45,426 bases of DNA from Bacteroides sp. (GTDB lineage Bacteria; Bacteroidota; Bacteroidia; Bacteroidales; Muribaculaceae): the NCBI GenBank assembly GCA_014802435.1, contig JAAVCG010000017.1, positions 1-45,426 of the forward strand. The letters are read 5' to 3'. Both the position numbers and the translations under genes were made by a program. The number at the start of each line of letters is the position of its first letter. The first letter of the stretch is position 1. Below, one piece after another: positions 23,950-32,499 of this stretch. The notes under the pieces were generated by a model, which saw only the letters and a list, made by a program, of their open reading frames with translations, was not told the DNA's origin and ran no database searches.

Positions 23950-24011
23950 AAATGGAATCTTTTATGTTAGAACGCCTTTTTGGGGGAAAAGGTTTGCGGG
24001 CGCTTTTTGGG

Positions 24012-24160
24012 GCGGGGGCCGCTCACTGCGTTCGCTGAACAGTTTTGCGGGGCGGCTTTTTTCTGGCGGGGGGCTTTTTCTGGCGGGGCCGCTCACTTTG
24101 TTCGCTGAACAGTTTTGCGGCGCGGCTTTTCTGGCGGGGCTTTTTTCTGGCGGGGGGTGG
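24012..24160 (+). repeat. Second GC-rich repeat patch (two 39-bp-family units)
   Basis: Two units of the same GCTCACTGCGTTCGCTGAAC family start at 24018 and 24088, the second with TTTG for TGCG. They are interleaved with four copies of a C(T)nCTGGCGGGG motif. Same strand as the array at 20.7 kb and again directly upstream of a plus-strand promoter. Confidence 0.82.
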
Positions 24161-24180
24161 TGGGTTTGGATTATTTTTTG

Positions 24181-24188
24181 TAACTTTG
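24181..24188 (+). promoter_or_regulatory. -7 box of the acetyltransferase-chrA-folC operon
   Basis: TAACTTTG, 24 nt before the ATG. The only nearby TTTG (24165-24168) is too close for a normal -33 box. Confidence 0.55.
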
Positions 24189-24212
24189 CGATGGAATTAA
24201 CGTTTAATTACA

Positions 24213-24776
24213 ATGGAACAAGAGAAAGATATTTGGTCATTGATGGTGAGTGGCGAGCGATATGATGCTACTCATCAGGACCTTGTGGAGCGCCTGATTA
24301 GGGTCAGGGAGCAAATCAGGGAGTTTAATGATATGCGACCGTCGGACCTTGAAGGGCAGCGTGCGTTGCTTCGCGGTCTGTTGGGCAGCTGTGGCAAGGT
24401 TTTTCATTTTAATCAGCCGTTCAGGTGTGATTATGGCTTTAATATCCATATAGGAGAGAATTTTTTTGCAAATTTCAATCTGACGATACTTGATGAGGGT
24501 GAAGTCAGGATTGGCAATGACGTGTTTATCGGGCCAAACGTTAGCATCTATACGGCCTGTCACCCCTTGGAGGCCGAGGAGCGCAATCAGGGGATAGAAT
24601 GGTCAGAGGGCGTCAGAATAGGCGATAGCGTCTGGATAGGCGGTGGGGTAACGATAGTGCCCGGCGTTACGATCGGGAGTCGTGTAGTAATCGGCGCGGG
24701 GTCAGTAGTGACCAAGGATGTGCCGTCAGATTGTGTTGTTGCGGGTAATCCTGCGCGGATAATCAAGAGATTATGA
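24213..24776 (+). CDS. Maltose/galactoside O-acetyltransferase-like hexapeptide protein
   Basis: A 187-aa left-handed beta-helix acetyltransferase of the Maa/LacA type, which uses acetyl-CoA to acetylate a sugar. The N-terminal Mac domain (MVSGERYDATHQDL) comes first. The helix shows hexapeptide turns such as IGENFFANFN and IGNDVFIGPNVSIYTACHPL, where His is the catalytic candidate. WIGGGVTIVPGVTIGSRVVI and VAGNPARIIKRL follow. Length is typical. It is the first gene of a four-gene run with 4-, 4- and 1-nt overlaps. The acceptor sugar is unknown. Confidence 0.93.
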   Translation: MEQEKDIWSLMVSGERYDATHQDLVERLIRVREQIREFNDMRPSDLEGQRALLRGLLGSCGKVFHFNQPFRCDYGFNIHIGENFFANFNLTILDEGEVRIGNDVFIGPNVSIYTACHPLEAEERNQGIEWSEGVRIGDSVWIGGGVTIVPGVTIGSRVVIGAGSVVTKDVPSDCVVAGNPARIIKRL

Positions 24777-25339
24777 ATAAGGAGAACAGGTTGTTACAGC
24801 TCTTTTTGACGTTTGCCAAAATCGGGGCCTTCACGTTTGGCGGCGGTTGGGCCATGATAGCCATCATGGAGCGCGAGATAGTAGATAAACATCAGTGGCT
24901 CAGCAAGGAAGAATTTATGGACCAGTTGGCCGTAGCCCAGTCGATGCCGGGCATCTTGGCGGTCAATATCTCCGTTGCCGTCGGCGACAAGATAGCGGGA
25001 ACCAAGGGGACGATAGTCAGCGCGTTAGGGACGATATTGCCGTCGTTTCTGATAATCCTTGCCATCGCCATCTTCCTGACCCCTGACATTATAAAGAATA
25101 ATCCGATAGTCAGCAAGGTATTCAAGGGGATTCGCCCGGCAGTAGTGGCGCTGATTATCGCGCCGCTTGTCACTAACTGGAAGAGCGCGGGCATCGGCTG
25201 GCGCAAGGCGTGGATACCCATAGGGAGCGCGCTGCTGATTTGGAGCGGCTGGCCGATTGTCAGCAATCCGATACTATACATAATTTTAGGGGCTCTGGGC
25301 GGCTGGTTCGTCTTTGGCCGAAAGGAGGAAGCGAAATGA
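24773..25339 (+). CDS. Chromate transporter, short CHR subunit 1
   Basis: A 188-aa single-domain CHR (ChrA half) membrane protein. The family motif FGGGWAMIAIMEREIVDK is at about residues 21-38, and QLAVAQSMPGILAVNISVAV lies further on. Short CHR proteins work in pairs encoded next to each other, as here. They are thought to export chromate in exchange for protons or to move sulfate-like anions. It overlaps both neighbours by 4 nt. Confidence 0.93.
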   Translation: MNKENRLLQLFLTFAKIGAFTFGGGWAMIAIMEREIVDKHQWLSKEEFMDQLAVAQSMPGILAVNISVAVGDKIAGTKGTIVSALGTILPSFLIILAIAIFLTPDIIKNNPIVSKVFKGIRPAVVALIIAPLVTNWKSAGIGWRKAWIPIGSALLIWSGWPIVSNPILYIILGALGGWFVFGRKEEAK

Positions 25340-25905
25340 TTTACCTGAGACTCATCTGGTCCTATCTGAAAATAGGCCTTTTCGGTTTTGGCGGAGGCTA
25401 CGCCATGCTGACGCTTATAGAGCGCGAAATAGTTGGCAACGGCTGGATAACGTCGACAATGTTTACAGACATCGTTGCGATTTCGCAGATGACTCCCGGT
25501 CCGATAGGCATCAACTCGGCCACATACATAGGCTACGTTGCTCCGGGGGAAGTCAATGCGGCGTTCGCGAGTCCGCTATGGGGGCTCTTAGGATCAATAA
25601 TCTGCACTCTGACAGTGGTTTTGCCCTCATATCTGCTGGTTCTTTACACATCACATATCATTCAGCGGCATAAGGATTCGGCGATAGTCAAGGGAATCTT
25701 TGCGGGGCTTCGTCCGGTCACCATCGGGCTGATAGCGTCGGCGGCATTGCTTCTCTGCAACGGCGACAACTTCGGGACCGACACGCAGACAATTTGCAAG
25801 AGCATCATCATCTGTCTTGCAGCGTTTATTACGGTTTATAAACTTAAGATACACCCGATTGCAGTTATTTGTGCGGCGGGAGTTATGGGTTATTTTATAT
25901 TCTGA
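25336..25905 (+). CDS. Chromate transporter, short CHR subunit 2
   Basis: A 189-aa partner of the preceding protein. FGFGGGYAMLTLIEREIV and VAISQMTPGPIGINSATYIG are the CHR signatures. The frame is open for 42 more codons upstream, but these overlap the first subunit in another frame. The ATG at 25336 overlaps its stop as ATGA and starts at the expected place. The gene ends in TGATG with folC. Confidence 0.93.
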   Translation: MIYLRLIWSYLKIGLFGFGGGYAMLTLIEREIVGNGWITSTMFTDIVAISQMTPGPIGINSATYIGYVAPGEVNAAFASPLWGLLGSIICTLTVVLPSYLLVLYTSHIIQRHKDSAIVKGIFAGLRPVTIGLIASAALLLCNGDNFGTDTQTICKSIIICLAAFITVYKLKIHPIAVICAAGVMGYFIF

Positions 25906-27161
25906 TGACTTACGAAGAGACACTTGACTGGCTATTCACTCAGACAACGGTTTTTGAGCGTGAAGGAGCCACGGCCTATAAGCCGGGATTAGAGACCATT
26001 ACGGACTTATGCCGACAGATGGGAATCAACCATGAACGGCTTCGGACAATTCATATAGCCGGGACAAACGGCAAGGGCTCGACATCATCACTGCTTGGTG
26101 CGATTTTTCAGTCGGCAGGGCTTAAGACGGGGCTCTTTACGTCGCCACATATCAGCGATTTCCGGGAGCGCATCCGCGTTAACGGGGAGATGATATCTCG
26201 GGAGGAAGTCGTTAGCTTTGTTGAGCGCTATCGGCGGGAAGTCAGCGGGTTGGCACCCTCGTTTTTCGAGCTTACTACGGCGATGGGGTTCGACTGGTTT
26301 TTGCGCCGGGGGGTGGACATTGCCATCATAGAAGTGGGGCTCGGCGGGCGGCTTGACAGCACCAATATCATCAGGCCGGAGCTGAGCGTAATCACCAATA
26401 TATCACTTGACCATACGGCGCTGTTAGGCAATACGTTGGCCGCAGTGGCCGGGGAGAAAGCCGGGATAATCAAACCGGGGGTTCCGGTAGTGATTGGCGA
26501 GGCAGACGAGCCGGAGGTCAGGGAAGTGTTTGAAGAAGTGGCTCAAAGAAACGGGTCGCCGATAGAATTTGCGCGTCCCTTGAAAGGAGTTAAATCAGCC
26601 GGCGGCGGTTGGGATTTCCCGGATGAGGGATTCCACTTGGCGCTTGACGGCGAATTTCAGCTGAAAAATATTGCGACGGTTATTGCCGCGCTGCGCCATT
26701 TTCCGGAGATTGGGGCGGAGGCGATAGCCAATGGGGCAGCCAATGTCGGGTCGCTGACGGGGCTCAAGGGGCGGATGACCCGGACGGAGCTGCCTGACGG
26801 GCGGACCCTGATATTTGACACGGGGCATAATCCCGGGGCATGGGTCTACACATCGCGCTTCATAGCGGAGACGCCTGATTTGACGGCGATTATAGGCTTT
26901 GCGGCGGATAAGGACGTGGATTCCATCCTGGAACTTCTGCCGAGGGAGGGCTGCTATATATTCACGGCGCCGGACACTCCGCGGGCACTTCCGGCGGAGG
27001 CCTTGCAGCGCAAAGCCCGGGAGCACGGGCTTGAGGGCCGGAAAGCAGAAACCCCGGCCGAGGCCATCAGTATGGCTGCGACAGGGGTGATTCTGCTGGC
27101 CGGAAGTAATTACTTCGGCGACTTTGGGCTGAACTTCCCGGAGAGCTCAACCAGAGTGTGA
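25905..27161 (+). CDS. folC: Folylpolyglutamate synthase / dihydrofolate synthase
   Basis: A 418-aa Mur-ligase-family enzyme that adds glutamate to folates and, in many bacteria, to dihydropteroate. The P-loop is in HIAGTNGKGSTSSLL (about residues 46-60). FTSPHISDFRERIRVNG follows, then ITNISLDHTALLGNTLAAVA with the metal-binding His, and the late DTGHNPGAW substrate loop. I chose the ATG at 25905, which overlaps the chromate subunit stop by one base; the upstream extension is read in the chrA gene. Its last 52 nt overlap the convergent DUF4252 gene. The link to the chrA pair is positional only. Confidence 0.95.
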   Translation: MTYEETLDWLFTQTTVFEREGATAYKPGLETITDLCRQMGINHERLRTIHIAGTNGKGSTSSLLGAIFQSAGLKTGLFTSPHISDFRERIRVNGEMISREEVVSFVERYRREVSGLAPSFFELTTAMGFDWFLRRGVDIAIIEVGLGGRLDSTNIIRPELSVITNISLDHTALLGNTLAAVAGEKAGIIKPGVPVVIGEADEPEVREVFEEVAQRNGSPIEFARPLKGVKSAGGGWDFPDEGFHLALDGEFQLKNIATVIAALRHFPEIGAEAIANGAANVGSLTGLKGRMTRTELPDGRTLIFDTGHNPGAWVYTSRFIAETPDLTAIIGFAADKDVDSILELLPREGCYIFTAPDTPRALPAEALQRKAREHGLEGRKAETPAEAISMAATGVILLAGSNYFGDFGLNFPESSTRV

Positions 27162-27538
27162 TCATCGTCAGAGTAGATAATCATTTTGTTATAAGCCTTT
27201 TTGCCATTGGGCTCGAGCCAGATGATTGCTTTGTTGCCCTCGTCGGTCGCTTCGAGCATCAGTTCGCATTTCCGTCCGGCCTCCATGACGGCTTTTTCAA
27301 ACTTCGGACCAATGGATTCGGGGACTTCGAGGACTCTGATGCCGGTGATTTTAATGTTCATCGGGAGGGAGTCAATATGATTGACCCGTGAGGCTCCGAG
27401 GCGGACCAGGAGGCTCGGGACTTTGACATATTCGGCATCATCAGCGTCCTTGAAAGAGTTGAAAACGGAGTCAAAGGCCTCAGCCGAGGCGCCGAGAGAG
27501 GAGAAGATGAGCAGGAGGTTGAGAATCAGTTTTTTCAT
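27110..27538 (-). CDS. DUF4252 exported protein, second copy
   Basis: A 142-aa protein with a signal peptide (MKKLILNLLLIFSSLGASAE). The DUF4252 domain that follows shows KVPSLLVRLGASRVNH and a late IIWLEPNGKKAYNKMIIY. It overlaps the first DUF4252 gene by 4 nt and the convergent folC by 52 nt. DUF4252 proteins are usually found with an ECF sigma factor and a membrane protein in Bacteroidetes. Function unknown. Confidence 0.85.
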   Translation of the reverse strand: MKKLILNLLLIFSSLGASAEAFDSVFNSFKDADDAEYVKVPSLLVRLGASRVNHIDSLPMNIKITGIRVLEVPESIGPKFEKAVMEAGRKCELMLEATDEGNKAIIWLEPNGKKAYNKMIIYSDDDHTLVELSGKFSPKSPK

Positions 27539-28005
27539 AATCTGCGTAAATTTTTGAGGTCTTCAGGGGTGATTGAGCCGGTCAGGATGATAACGGTAGT
27601 TTCATGGTCACCGGTGTATGCGTTTACCAGGACATATTCATTGGTTTTATCGTTTAGTTTTCTGCAATAGATGGTCACGGTGTCTTCCTCGTCTTTCGCC
27701 TCCATCATGATTTCATACTTTTTCTCCGGAGCGAATTCCTTGGTAATCATTTCGTTAAGCTTGGTGCTCGCCTTTGCTTTTTCCGTGGAAATCACCTCAA
27801 TACTTTCAAGCTTTTCGATCACTGTGTTCAGATCCATTCCCTTGACGTGGAGTTTATGGGAATTGACCATCCTGAGCATGGCTTTGCCGATGAAAACACA
27901 TTCAAATTGCGAGTCAGATCGACAAGCTTCGTAAAGTTTTGTCTGGGCGAGAGCTCCTAAAGAAGAAAAGAGGGTCAGGAGCAGGGTTAGGATGAATTTT
28001 TTCAT
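27535..28005 (-). CDS. DUF4252 exported protein, first copy
   Basis: A 156-aa protein with a signal peptide (MKKFILTLLLTLFSSLGALA) and a DUF4252 domain: CVFIGKAMLRMVNSHKLHVK, then YEIMMEAKDEEDTVTIYC and a C-terminal VIILTGSITPEDL. It is a diverged paralogue of the next gene. It lies 12 nt after the anti-sigma-like gene, so it is in the sigma-factor operon and may be a regulated output or a sensor of it. Confidence 0.85.
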   Translation of the reverse strand: MKKFILTLLLTLFSSLGALAQTKLYEACRSDSQFECVFIGKAMLRMVNSHKLHVKGMDLNTVIEKLESIEVISTEKAKASTKLNEMITKEFAPEKKYEIMMEAKDEEDTVTIYCRKLNDKTNEYVLVNAYTGDHETTVIILTGSITPEDLKNLRRL

Positions 28006-28017
28006 ATGTCTGAAAGG

Positions 28018-28407
28018 TTAGAGATTATTCAGTTTGTCAAGGCTGCGGGTGATTGCGTCATTGTAGGCAGTGAGGGCCATAATTGTCGTTTCGCGAGCCT
28101 GGTCGATAGTTAATTCCTCCTGAGGTTGAGGAGATTTAAGCAAGAAGCTTCCGACGGCAGCCAGGAGAATAGCTACGGCCGCGGCAATCCGGATGCGCGG
28201 GAACCGGATAATGCGCCGGGGGGTAACGGCAGAGGCTTTTCGGGCCATAGCGGAGAAGTCAGGCATCGGGGCGCAGAGGGCGCGGAGCAGGCGGCGGTCG
28301 GCCTCATGTTCGGGCGTCGGGTTTTCCTCGAGGAGGCTGAGGAGTTGGCGTTCTTCGGCGGGGGATGTTTCGCCGTTATAGAATTTGGAGAGGAGTTCGT
28401 TAATCAT
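28018..28407 (-). CDS. Putative anti-sigma factor (single-pass membrane protein)
   Basis: A 129-aa protein with an N-terminal cytosolic helical part (INELLSKFYNGETSPAEERQ) resembling anti-sigma domains. One transmembrane helix lies at about residues 72-90 (RIAAAVAILLAAVGSFLL), followed by a short periplasmic tail. It overlaps the sigma-factor gene by 4 nt, the usual arrangement of an ECF sigma and its membrane regulator. Sequence similarity to known anti-sigma families is weak, so the role rests mainly on context. Confidence 0.65.
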   Translation of the reverse strand: MINELLSKFYNGETSPAEERQLLSLLEENPTPEHEADRRLLRALCAPMPDFSAMARKASAVTPRRIIRFPRIRIAAAVAILLAAVGSFLLKSPQPQEELTIDQARETTIMALTAYNDAITRSLDKLNNL

Positions 28408-28883
28408 ATCTCAAAATTTTTTCTCAGGGCGGCTCGTCCGCGGCTGAGGATAACGCGGACATTGGCTGCTGAGAGGTTTAACTTTTCTTGTATTTCGCTG
28501 ATTTCAAGGCCATCAAGATGGCGCATGGTCATCACTTCGCGGGCGGGAGAGGGGAGGGCATCAATGAGCTTGAGGGCAAGGGCGAGCGAGTCACGCGCCT
28601 CGATGGGGTTATCGTCGTCGGCGGCCATTCCTCGGACTTCATCAATGGGGTCAGCGGAATGGCGCGAGCGGACAATATCGAGGGCACACCGGCGGGCCGT
28701 CATTGCCGCATAGGCCGTTTGATTCTCGGCCTTTTGCAGCTCGGAGCGCTTTTGCCAGAGGCGAATCATGGCCTCCTGGACAGCATCAGCGGCATCGGCC
28801 TGAGATTCAGTCACCCTGAGGGCGGCAATCATCATCAGTCGACCGGCGCGGGTCATCAGCTCATTGAAAATTTTAGCGTTCAT
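28404..28883 (-). CDS. ECF-type RNA polymerase sigma factor
   Basis: A 159-aa sigma-70 family protein. Region 2 includes DAVQEAMIRLWQKRSELQKA (about residues 33-52) and region 4 includes LPSPAREVMTMRHLDGLEIS with EIQEKLNLSAANVRVILSRG. It lacks region 3, as ECF factors do. It heads an operon with an anti-sigma-like protein and two DUF4252 proteins. I could not identify its promoter, and a target promoter cannot be deduced from one window. Confidence 0.93.
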   Translation of the reverse strand: MNAKIFNELMTRAGRLMMIAALRVTESQADAADAVQEAMIRLWQKRSELQKAENQTAYAAMTARRCALDIVRSRHSADPIDEVRGMAADDDNPIEARDSLALALKLIDALPSPAREVMTMRHLDGLEISEIQEKLNLSAANVRVILSRGRAALRKNFEI

Positions 28884-28938
28884 GTCTTAAAGACGGAATG
28901 AAGTTGGTAAATGTTACAGATTATTGAAAAATTTTTTG

Positions 28939-28946
28939 TAAATTTG
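28939..28946 (+). promoter_or_regulatory. -7 box directly before the lipoprotein gene
   Basis: TAAATTTG ends 5 nt before the ATG at 28951, so the transcript is probably leaderless. No clear -33 box is visible. Confidence 0.6.
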
Positions 28947-28950
28947 CAGT

Positions 28951-29433
28951 ATGATTAACTATAAACTCATAATCTTGTTATTGGCCGGAGTTGCTACTCT
29001 GGCGTGGGCATGTAAGCCCTCATTCACCCCTGAGCAGACGGCGGAGGAAATCACGATGGCCGTAAGTTCCGGTCATTATGACTCGGCCATAAAGTTGGCC
29101 GATGAGTTGATGTCGAGGGGCAATGCGGGTCTTGACTCGATGAAAGTCGAGAGGCTCTGTCAGTTGGCAGTGGCTATGGTTAAATTAGGGGAACATTCAG
29201 AGCGCGGCGATGAATTTTCAGCGTTTGCCCTTCGCTGCTATCAGCAGGCAGTTAAGACCAATGAGGCGAGCACGGAGGCCTATATCAGCGAGCTGCCGTC
29301 AGATGATTTCCGCGAGATTTCCTTAATCAGACATCTTTTGAATCCCGTGACAGCCCGCGAGGCCGGAGTGGTTTACTCGGTCAATGAGGAGGGCGATGAT
29401 ATTTCACATGAGCATGAAGAATATGAGCAATGA
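28951..29433 (+). CDS. Putative small lipoprotein, helical
   Basis: A 160-aa exported protein. The N-terminal hydrophobic segment ends in AWAC (Cys21), a slightly unusual lipobox because Trp stands at -2. The rest is helical and TPR-like (GHYDSAIKLADELMSRGNAG). No family recognised. It is the first gene of a run with the SUI1 factor and the AddA-like helicase. Its end overlaps the next start by about 20 nt. Confidence 0.7.
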   Translation: MINYKLIILLLAGVATLAWACKPSFTPEQTAEEITMAVSSGHYDSAIKLADELMSRGNAGLDSMKVERLCQLAVAMVKLGEHSERGDEFSAFALRCYQQAVKTNEASTEAYISELPSDDFREISLIRHLLNPVTAREAGVVYSVNEEGDDISHEHEEYEQ

Positions 29434-29761
29434 CTGGACATCAGCCCTCGGGGCGCTCCTGAACTCCGGCAATCTCCCGGAAGGGGAGGAAATCAAGGCT
29501 GAGGAGCCGAAGGCCGCGGGGCCGAAGAGCAAGGGACGCCTCGTTATAAGCTATGAGCGCAAGGGGCGCGCCGGCAAGGAGGCGACGATAATCAGCGGCT
29601 TTACGGAAAGCCATGAGGAAGTGGCCAAACTGGCATCGCAGCTCAAGTCAAAACTTGGCACGGGCGGCTCGGCCCGCGGCGGTGAAATCCTGATTCAGGG
29701 TAACCGGCGGGAGCAACTCCTTGGGATTCTTCGACAATTAGGCTATCAGGTCAATGGCTAA
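29414..29761 (+). CDS. SUI1/eIF1-like translation factor
   Basis: A 115-aa protein of the SUI1 family (bacterial YciH type), related to eukaryotic initiation factor eIF1. After a variable N-terminal tail the domain reads RLVISYERKGRAGKEATIIS, then LASQLKSKLGTGGSARGGEI with the signature GTGGSARGG, and LLGILRQLGYQVNG. The start is uncertain: 29414 (MKNMSNDW) and 29423 (MSNDW) are both possible. It overlaps the helicase gene by 8 nt. The bacterial role is unclear; start-codon fidelity is a hypothesis from the family. Confidence 0.85.
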   Translation: MKNMSNDWTSALGALLNSGNLPEGEEIKAEEPKAAGPKSKGRLVISYERKGRAGKEATIISGFTESHEEVAKLASQLKSKLGTGGSARGGEILIQGNRREQLLGILRQLGYQVNG

Positions 29762-32471
29762 TCATCTGATAGTACAGAAGGCATCGGCCGGCTCGGGCAA
29801 GACTTATCAGCTTGCACTGAATTATATACGCATGGCGCTTGGCGAAGCGGACCCTGATACGGGCCGCTTCCGGTTGTTTTATCCTCAGGTTCGTAATCGC
29901 CATCGTGAAATCCTGGCGGTAACATTCACCAATAAGGCCACGGAGGAGATGAAGAGCCGTATAGTCAACGAATTGCGGCTGCTGGCCGACGTTGACCGCG
30001 AGAGTAATTATCGGGCGGGGCTACTGGCCGACTTCGGGGTAGATGACCGGACACTGGCCAATGCGGCCCGGGCGGCGCTTAATGATATACTGTTTGACTA
30101 CGGGAATTTCCATGTCAGCACGATTGACGCGTTTTTTCAGACGGTGCTTCGCTCGTTTGCCTATGAGGCTGACCTTTCCGGCAATTATGACCTTGAACTG
30201 AACGACCAGACGGTCAATGAGCAGGCCATCAATGATACGCTGGAGGCGAGCCTGGGGGCCAAGAATGCCCGGGATGCGCGCCGAATCCGCTCATGGATAG
30301 CAACTTATATTTCGAGTCTGCGAAGCAGTTCACAGAGCTTTGACCTCTATAACCCCAAGAACTCCAGCCGCGAGGTGCTTGCTGATTTCGTTAAAAATCT
30401 GACGAATGAGACCTTCAAGACGAAGAAAGATAACATTCTCAGCTTTGCCAATGACCCGGATAAGATTACGACACTCCAGCGGGCTCTATATGCCAAACTG
30501 GAGGAGCTGACGGCTGAGATTCTTGACCTTGGACGGCAGATTAACCTTGACGATATCAAGGACTCGCGCCAGAAGCCTTATACGATGATAGCCAAGCTCA
30601 AGGAAGGAGTATGGCCCCTGGAGGCGGATTATACTGACGTCTATTCAGACCCGGAGCGGGTGCTCTCCAAGGTCAAGCCGGGGTGTGAGCTCACGGCGGA
30701 ATTAGTCACGCAACTCATGGAGCTCATTCAGGTTTACTATACGGCACTGAAAATCACCGAAAGCATACATAACTACGGGCTTTTCGGGACGATTCTGAAG
30801 TTTGCCGAGGAGCTGAAAATAGACAATAACACCATACTGTTGAGCGACACTAACACGTTGCTCAAGCTGATTATCGGCGACAGCGAGACTCCGTTTATCT
30901 ATGAGCGCATCGGTCGGCGCTATCGCCACTTCCTGATTGATGAATTTCAGGACACATCACGCCTGCAATGGGATAATCTCAAGCCTCTGCTCCTTGAAAG
31001 CCTCTCCCGGGGCAATGATAATCTGATTATCGGCGATGTCAAGCAGTGTATTTACCGATTCCGCAACTCGGATCCGAAACTCCTGGACACGGAGCTGATG
31101 ACGGATAAGGACATAAAGCACCATGTTGAATATCAACCGCATAACACTAATTTCCGCAGCTCTCACGTAGTTGTTGACTTCAATAATATGCTCTTTGCGG
31201 GGCTCAGTGAGGCGCTTGGATTCCGTGGCGTTTACTCAACGGTCACTCAGGCGGCCAAGCGGACTGATGAGCCCGGCTATGTGGTTATAGACGTTCCGGA
31301 AGAGGGCGAGAAAGACGGCATAAAGCGGATGATTGACCATATTGCCCGTCAGCTCGACCCGCAAGGGGGAGGGTATAGTCCGGGAGATATTGCCGTCTTG
31401 ACGCGCACTAATACCCAGGCCACTACGGTTATCAGCCATCTGCTGGCAGAGACTGTTGACGGGGGCAAATTAGAGGGCGTCAATATCCTTTCAGACGAGG
31501 CTTTGCTCATCAGCAGCGCCACTTCCGTGCAATATCTGATAAGCTCCCTGAAACGCCTGATTGACCCCCTGGAAGAGAAGGAATACACGATGTATTCCAC
31601 TCCGGAGACTCTGATGGAGCGGTTTGACGAGCGCCTGCGCCAGCTTGCCGACGAAGGAATGGACTCGGCGGCGGCGCTTGACCGGGCGATGAAGGAGCTG
31701 CAATCAGGCGCTTTTGAGCCGCGGGCAATGGATAATGTGAACACTCGCGGACTCTCGCTCTTTGAGATAGTTGAGGAGATGATTAGTGAGCTGCCGGAGG
31801 ATTGGCGCCGACGGGATGCCATTTACCTTTGTGCGTTTCAGGATATGATTTTGGATTTTTGCCGCTCGCTGAATCCTAATTTGTTTGATTTTCTTGATTA
31901 TTGGGAAGATACGGGCGTGAAAGCCGCCATCGGTTTCTCCGGCAATGTTGATGCCATCAGGGTCTTGACGATTCATAAATCCAAGGGCCTGGAATTTCCC
32001 TGCGTGCATATCCCGATAATGCCTGAAACGTTTGTCCGGGAGAAGGATTTCCGCTGGTATGAAACTCAGGCGGCCTTTGAGGCATTAGGCCTTGATTGTG
32101 AGACTCCTGACTATTTCCCCATCAAGTCGACGCGCGCATTGGCCGCGACGAAGTTTGCGCCACAGCTCATGAAGCTCTATGACGAGTCAAGGCTTGACGA
32201 ACTCAATGCGCTCTACGTGGCGTTTACCCGCGCCAAGAGGGAGCTGATAGTCACCCTTCAGAAGCCGCCCCAAAAGGGAGGGGCGGATAATGTCGCCGCG
32301 CAAATCCTGGCCGTCGTAGGCGACCGGAGGGAGTTCGGGGCTCCGACTCAGGCCGCGGAAAAGCCGGCGTCGGCATCACTGAGCCGCGCGCTGAGCATTG
32401 AAAACTACGATATTTCGCGGCGCCCCACACCCTGGACCTTCACGGAAGTGATCCTCCCCGAGGATTTTTGA
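29754..32471 (+). CDS. AddA-like UvrD-family helicase without nuclease domain
   Basis: A 905-aa superfamily 1 DNA helicase related to AddA/RecB. Walker A is KASAGSGKT (9-17), motif Ia is VTFTNKATEEMKSR, and the DEFQD box starts at Asp396. Motif III is IGDVKQCIYRFRNSD, motif V is IHKSKGLEFP (about 739-748), and motif VI is LYVAFTRAKRE (about 820-830). Full AddA proteins are usually longer than 1,100 aa because of a C-terminal PD-(D/E)XK nuclease. Here only about 75 residues follow motif VI and no nuclease motif is seen. The AddB-like partner is not adjacent. It is probably part of double-strand break repair, but the nuclease must come from another protein. Confidence 0.88.
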   Translation: MANHLIVQKASAGSGKTYQLALNYIRMALGEADPDTGRFRLFYPQVRNRHREILAVTFTNKATEEMKSRIVNELRLLADVDRESNYRAGLLADFGVDDRTLANAARAALNDILFDYGNFHVSTIDAFFQTVLRSFAYEADLSGNYDLELNDQTVNEQAINDTLEASLGAKNARDARRIRSWIATYISSLRSSSQSFDLYNPKNSSREVLADFVKNLTNETFKTKKDNILSFANDPDKITTLQRALYAKLEELTAEILDLGRQINLDDIKDSRQKPYTMIAKLKEGVWPLEADYTDVYSDPERVLSKVKPGCELTAELVTQLMELIQVYYTALKITESIHNYGLFGTILKFAEELKIDNNTILLSDTNTLLKLIIGDSETPFIYERIGRRYRHFLIDEFQDTSRLQWDNLKPLLLESLSRGNDNLIIGDVKQCIYRFRNSDPKLLDTELMTDKDIKHHVEYQPHNTNFRSSHVVVDFNNMLFAGLSEALGFRGVYSTVTQAAKRTDEPGYVVIDVPEEGEKDGIKRMIDHIARQLDPQGGGYSPGDIAVLTRTNTQATTVISHLLAETVDGGKLEGVNILSDEALLISSATSVQYLISSLKRLIDPLEEKEYTMYSTPETLMERFDERLRQLADEGMDSAAALDRAMKELQSGAFEPRAMDNVNTRGLSLFEIVEEMISELPEDWRRRDAIYLCAFQDMILDFCRSLNPNLFDFLDYWEDTGVKAAIGFSGNVDAIRVLTIHKSKGLEFPCVHIPIMPETFVREKDFRWYETQAAFEALGLDCETPDYFPIKSTRALAATKFAPQLMKLYDESRLDELNALYVAFTRAKRELIVTLQKPPQKGGADNVAAQILAVVGDRREFGAPTQAAEKPASASLSRALSIENYDISRRPTPWTFTEVILPEDF

Positions 32472-32499
32472 CCATAGCCCCATAGCGTCCCCCTGATTT

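Noticed and set aside
25210-25335. N-terminal extension of the second chromate transporter subunit
   Set aside because: It lies within the first subunit gene; the ATGA overlap at 25336 gives a normal CHR N-terminus.
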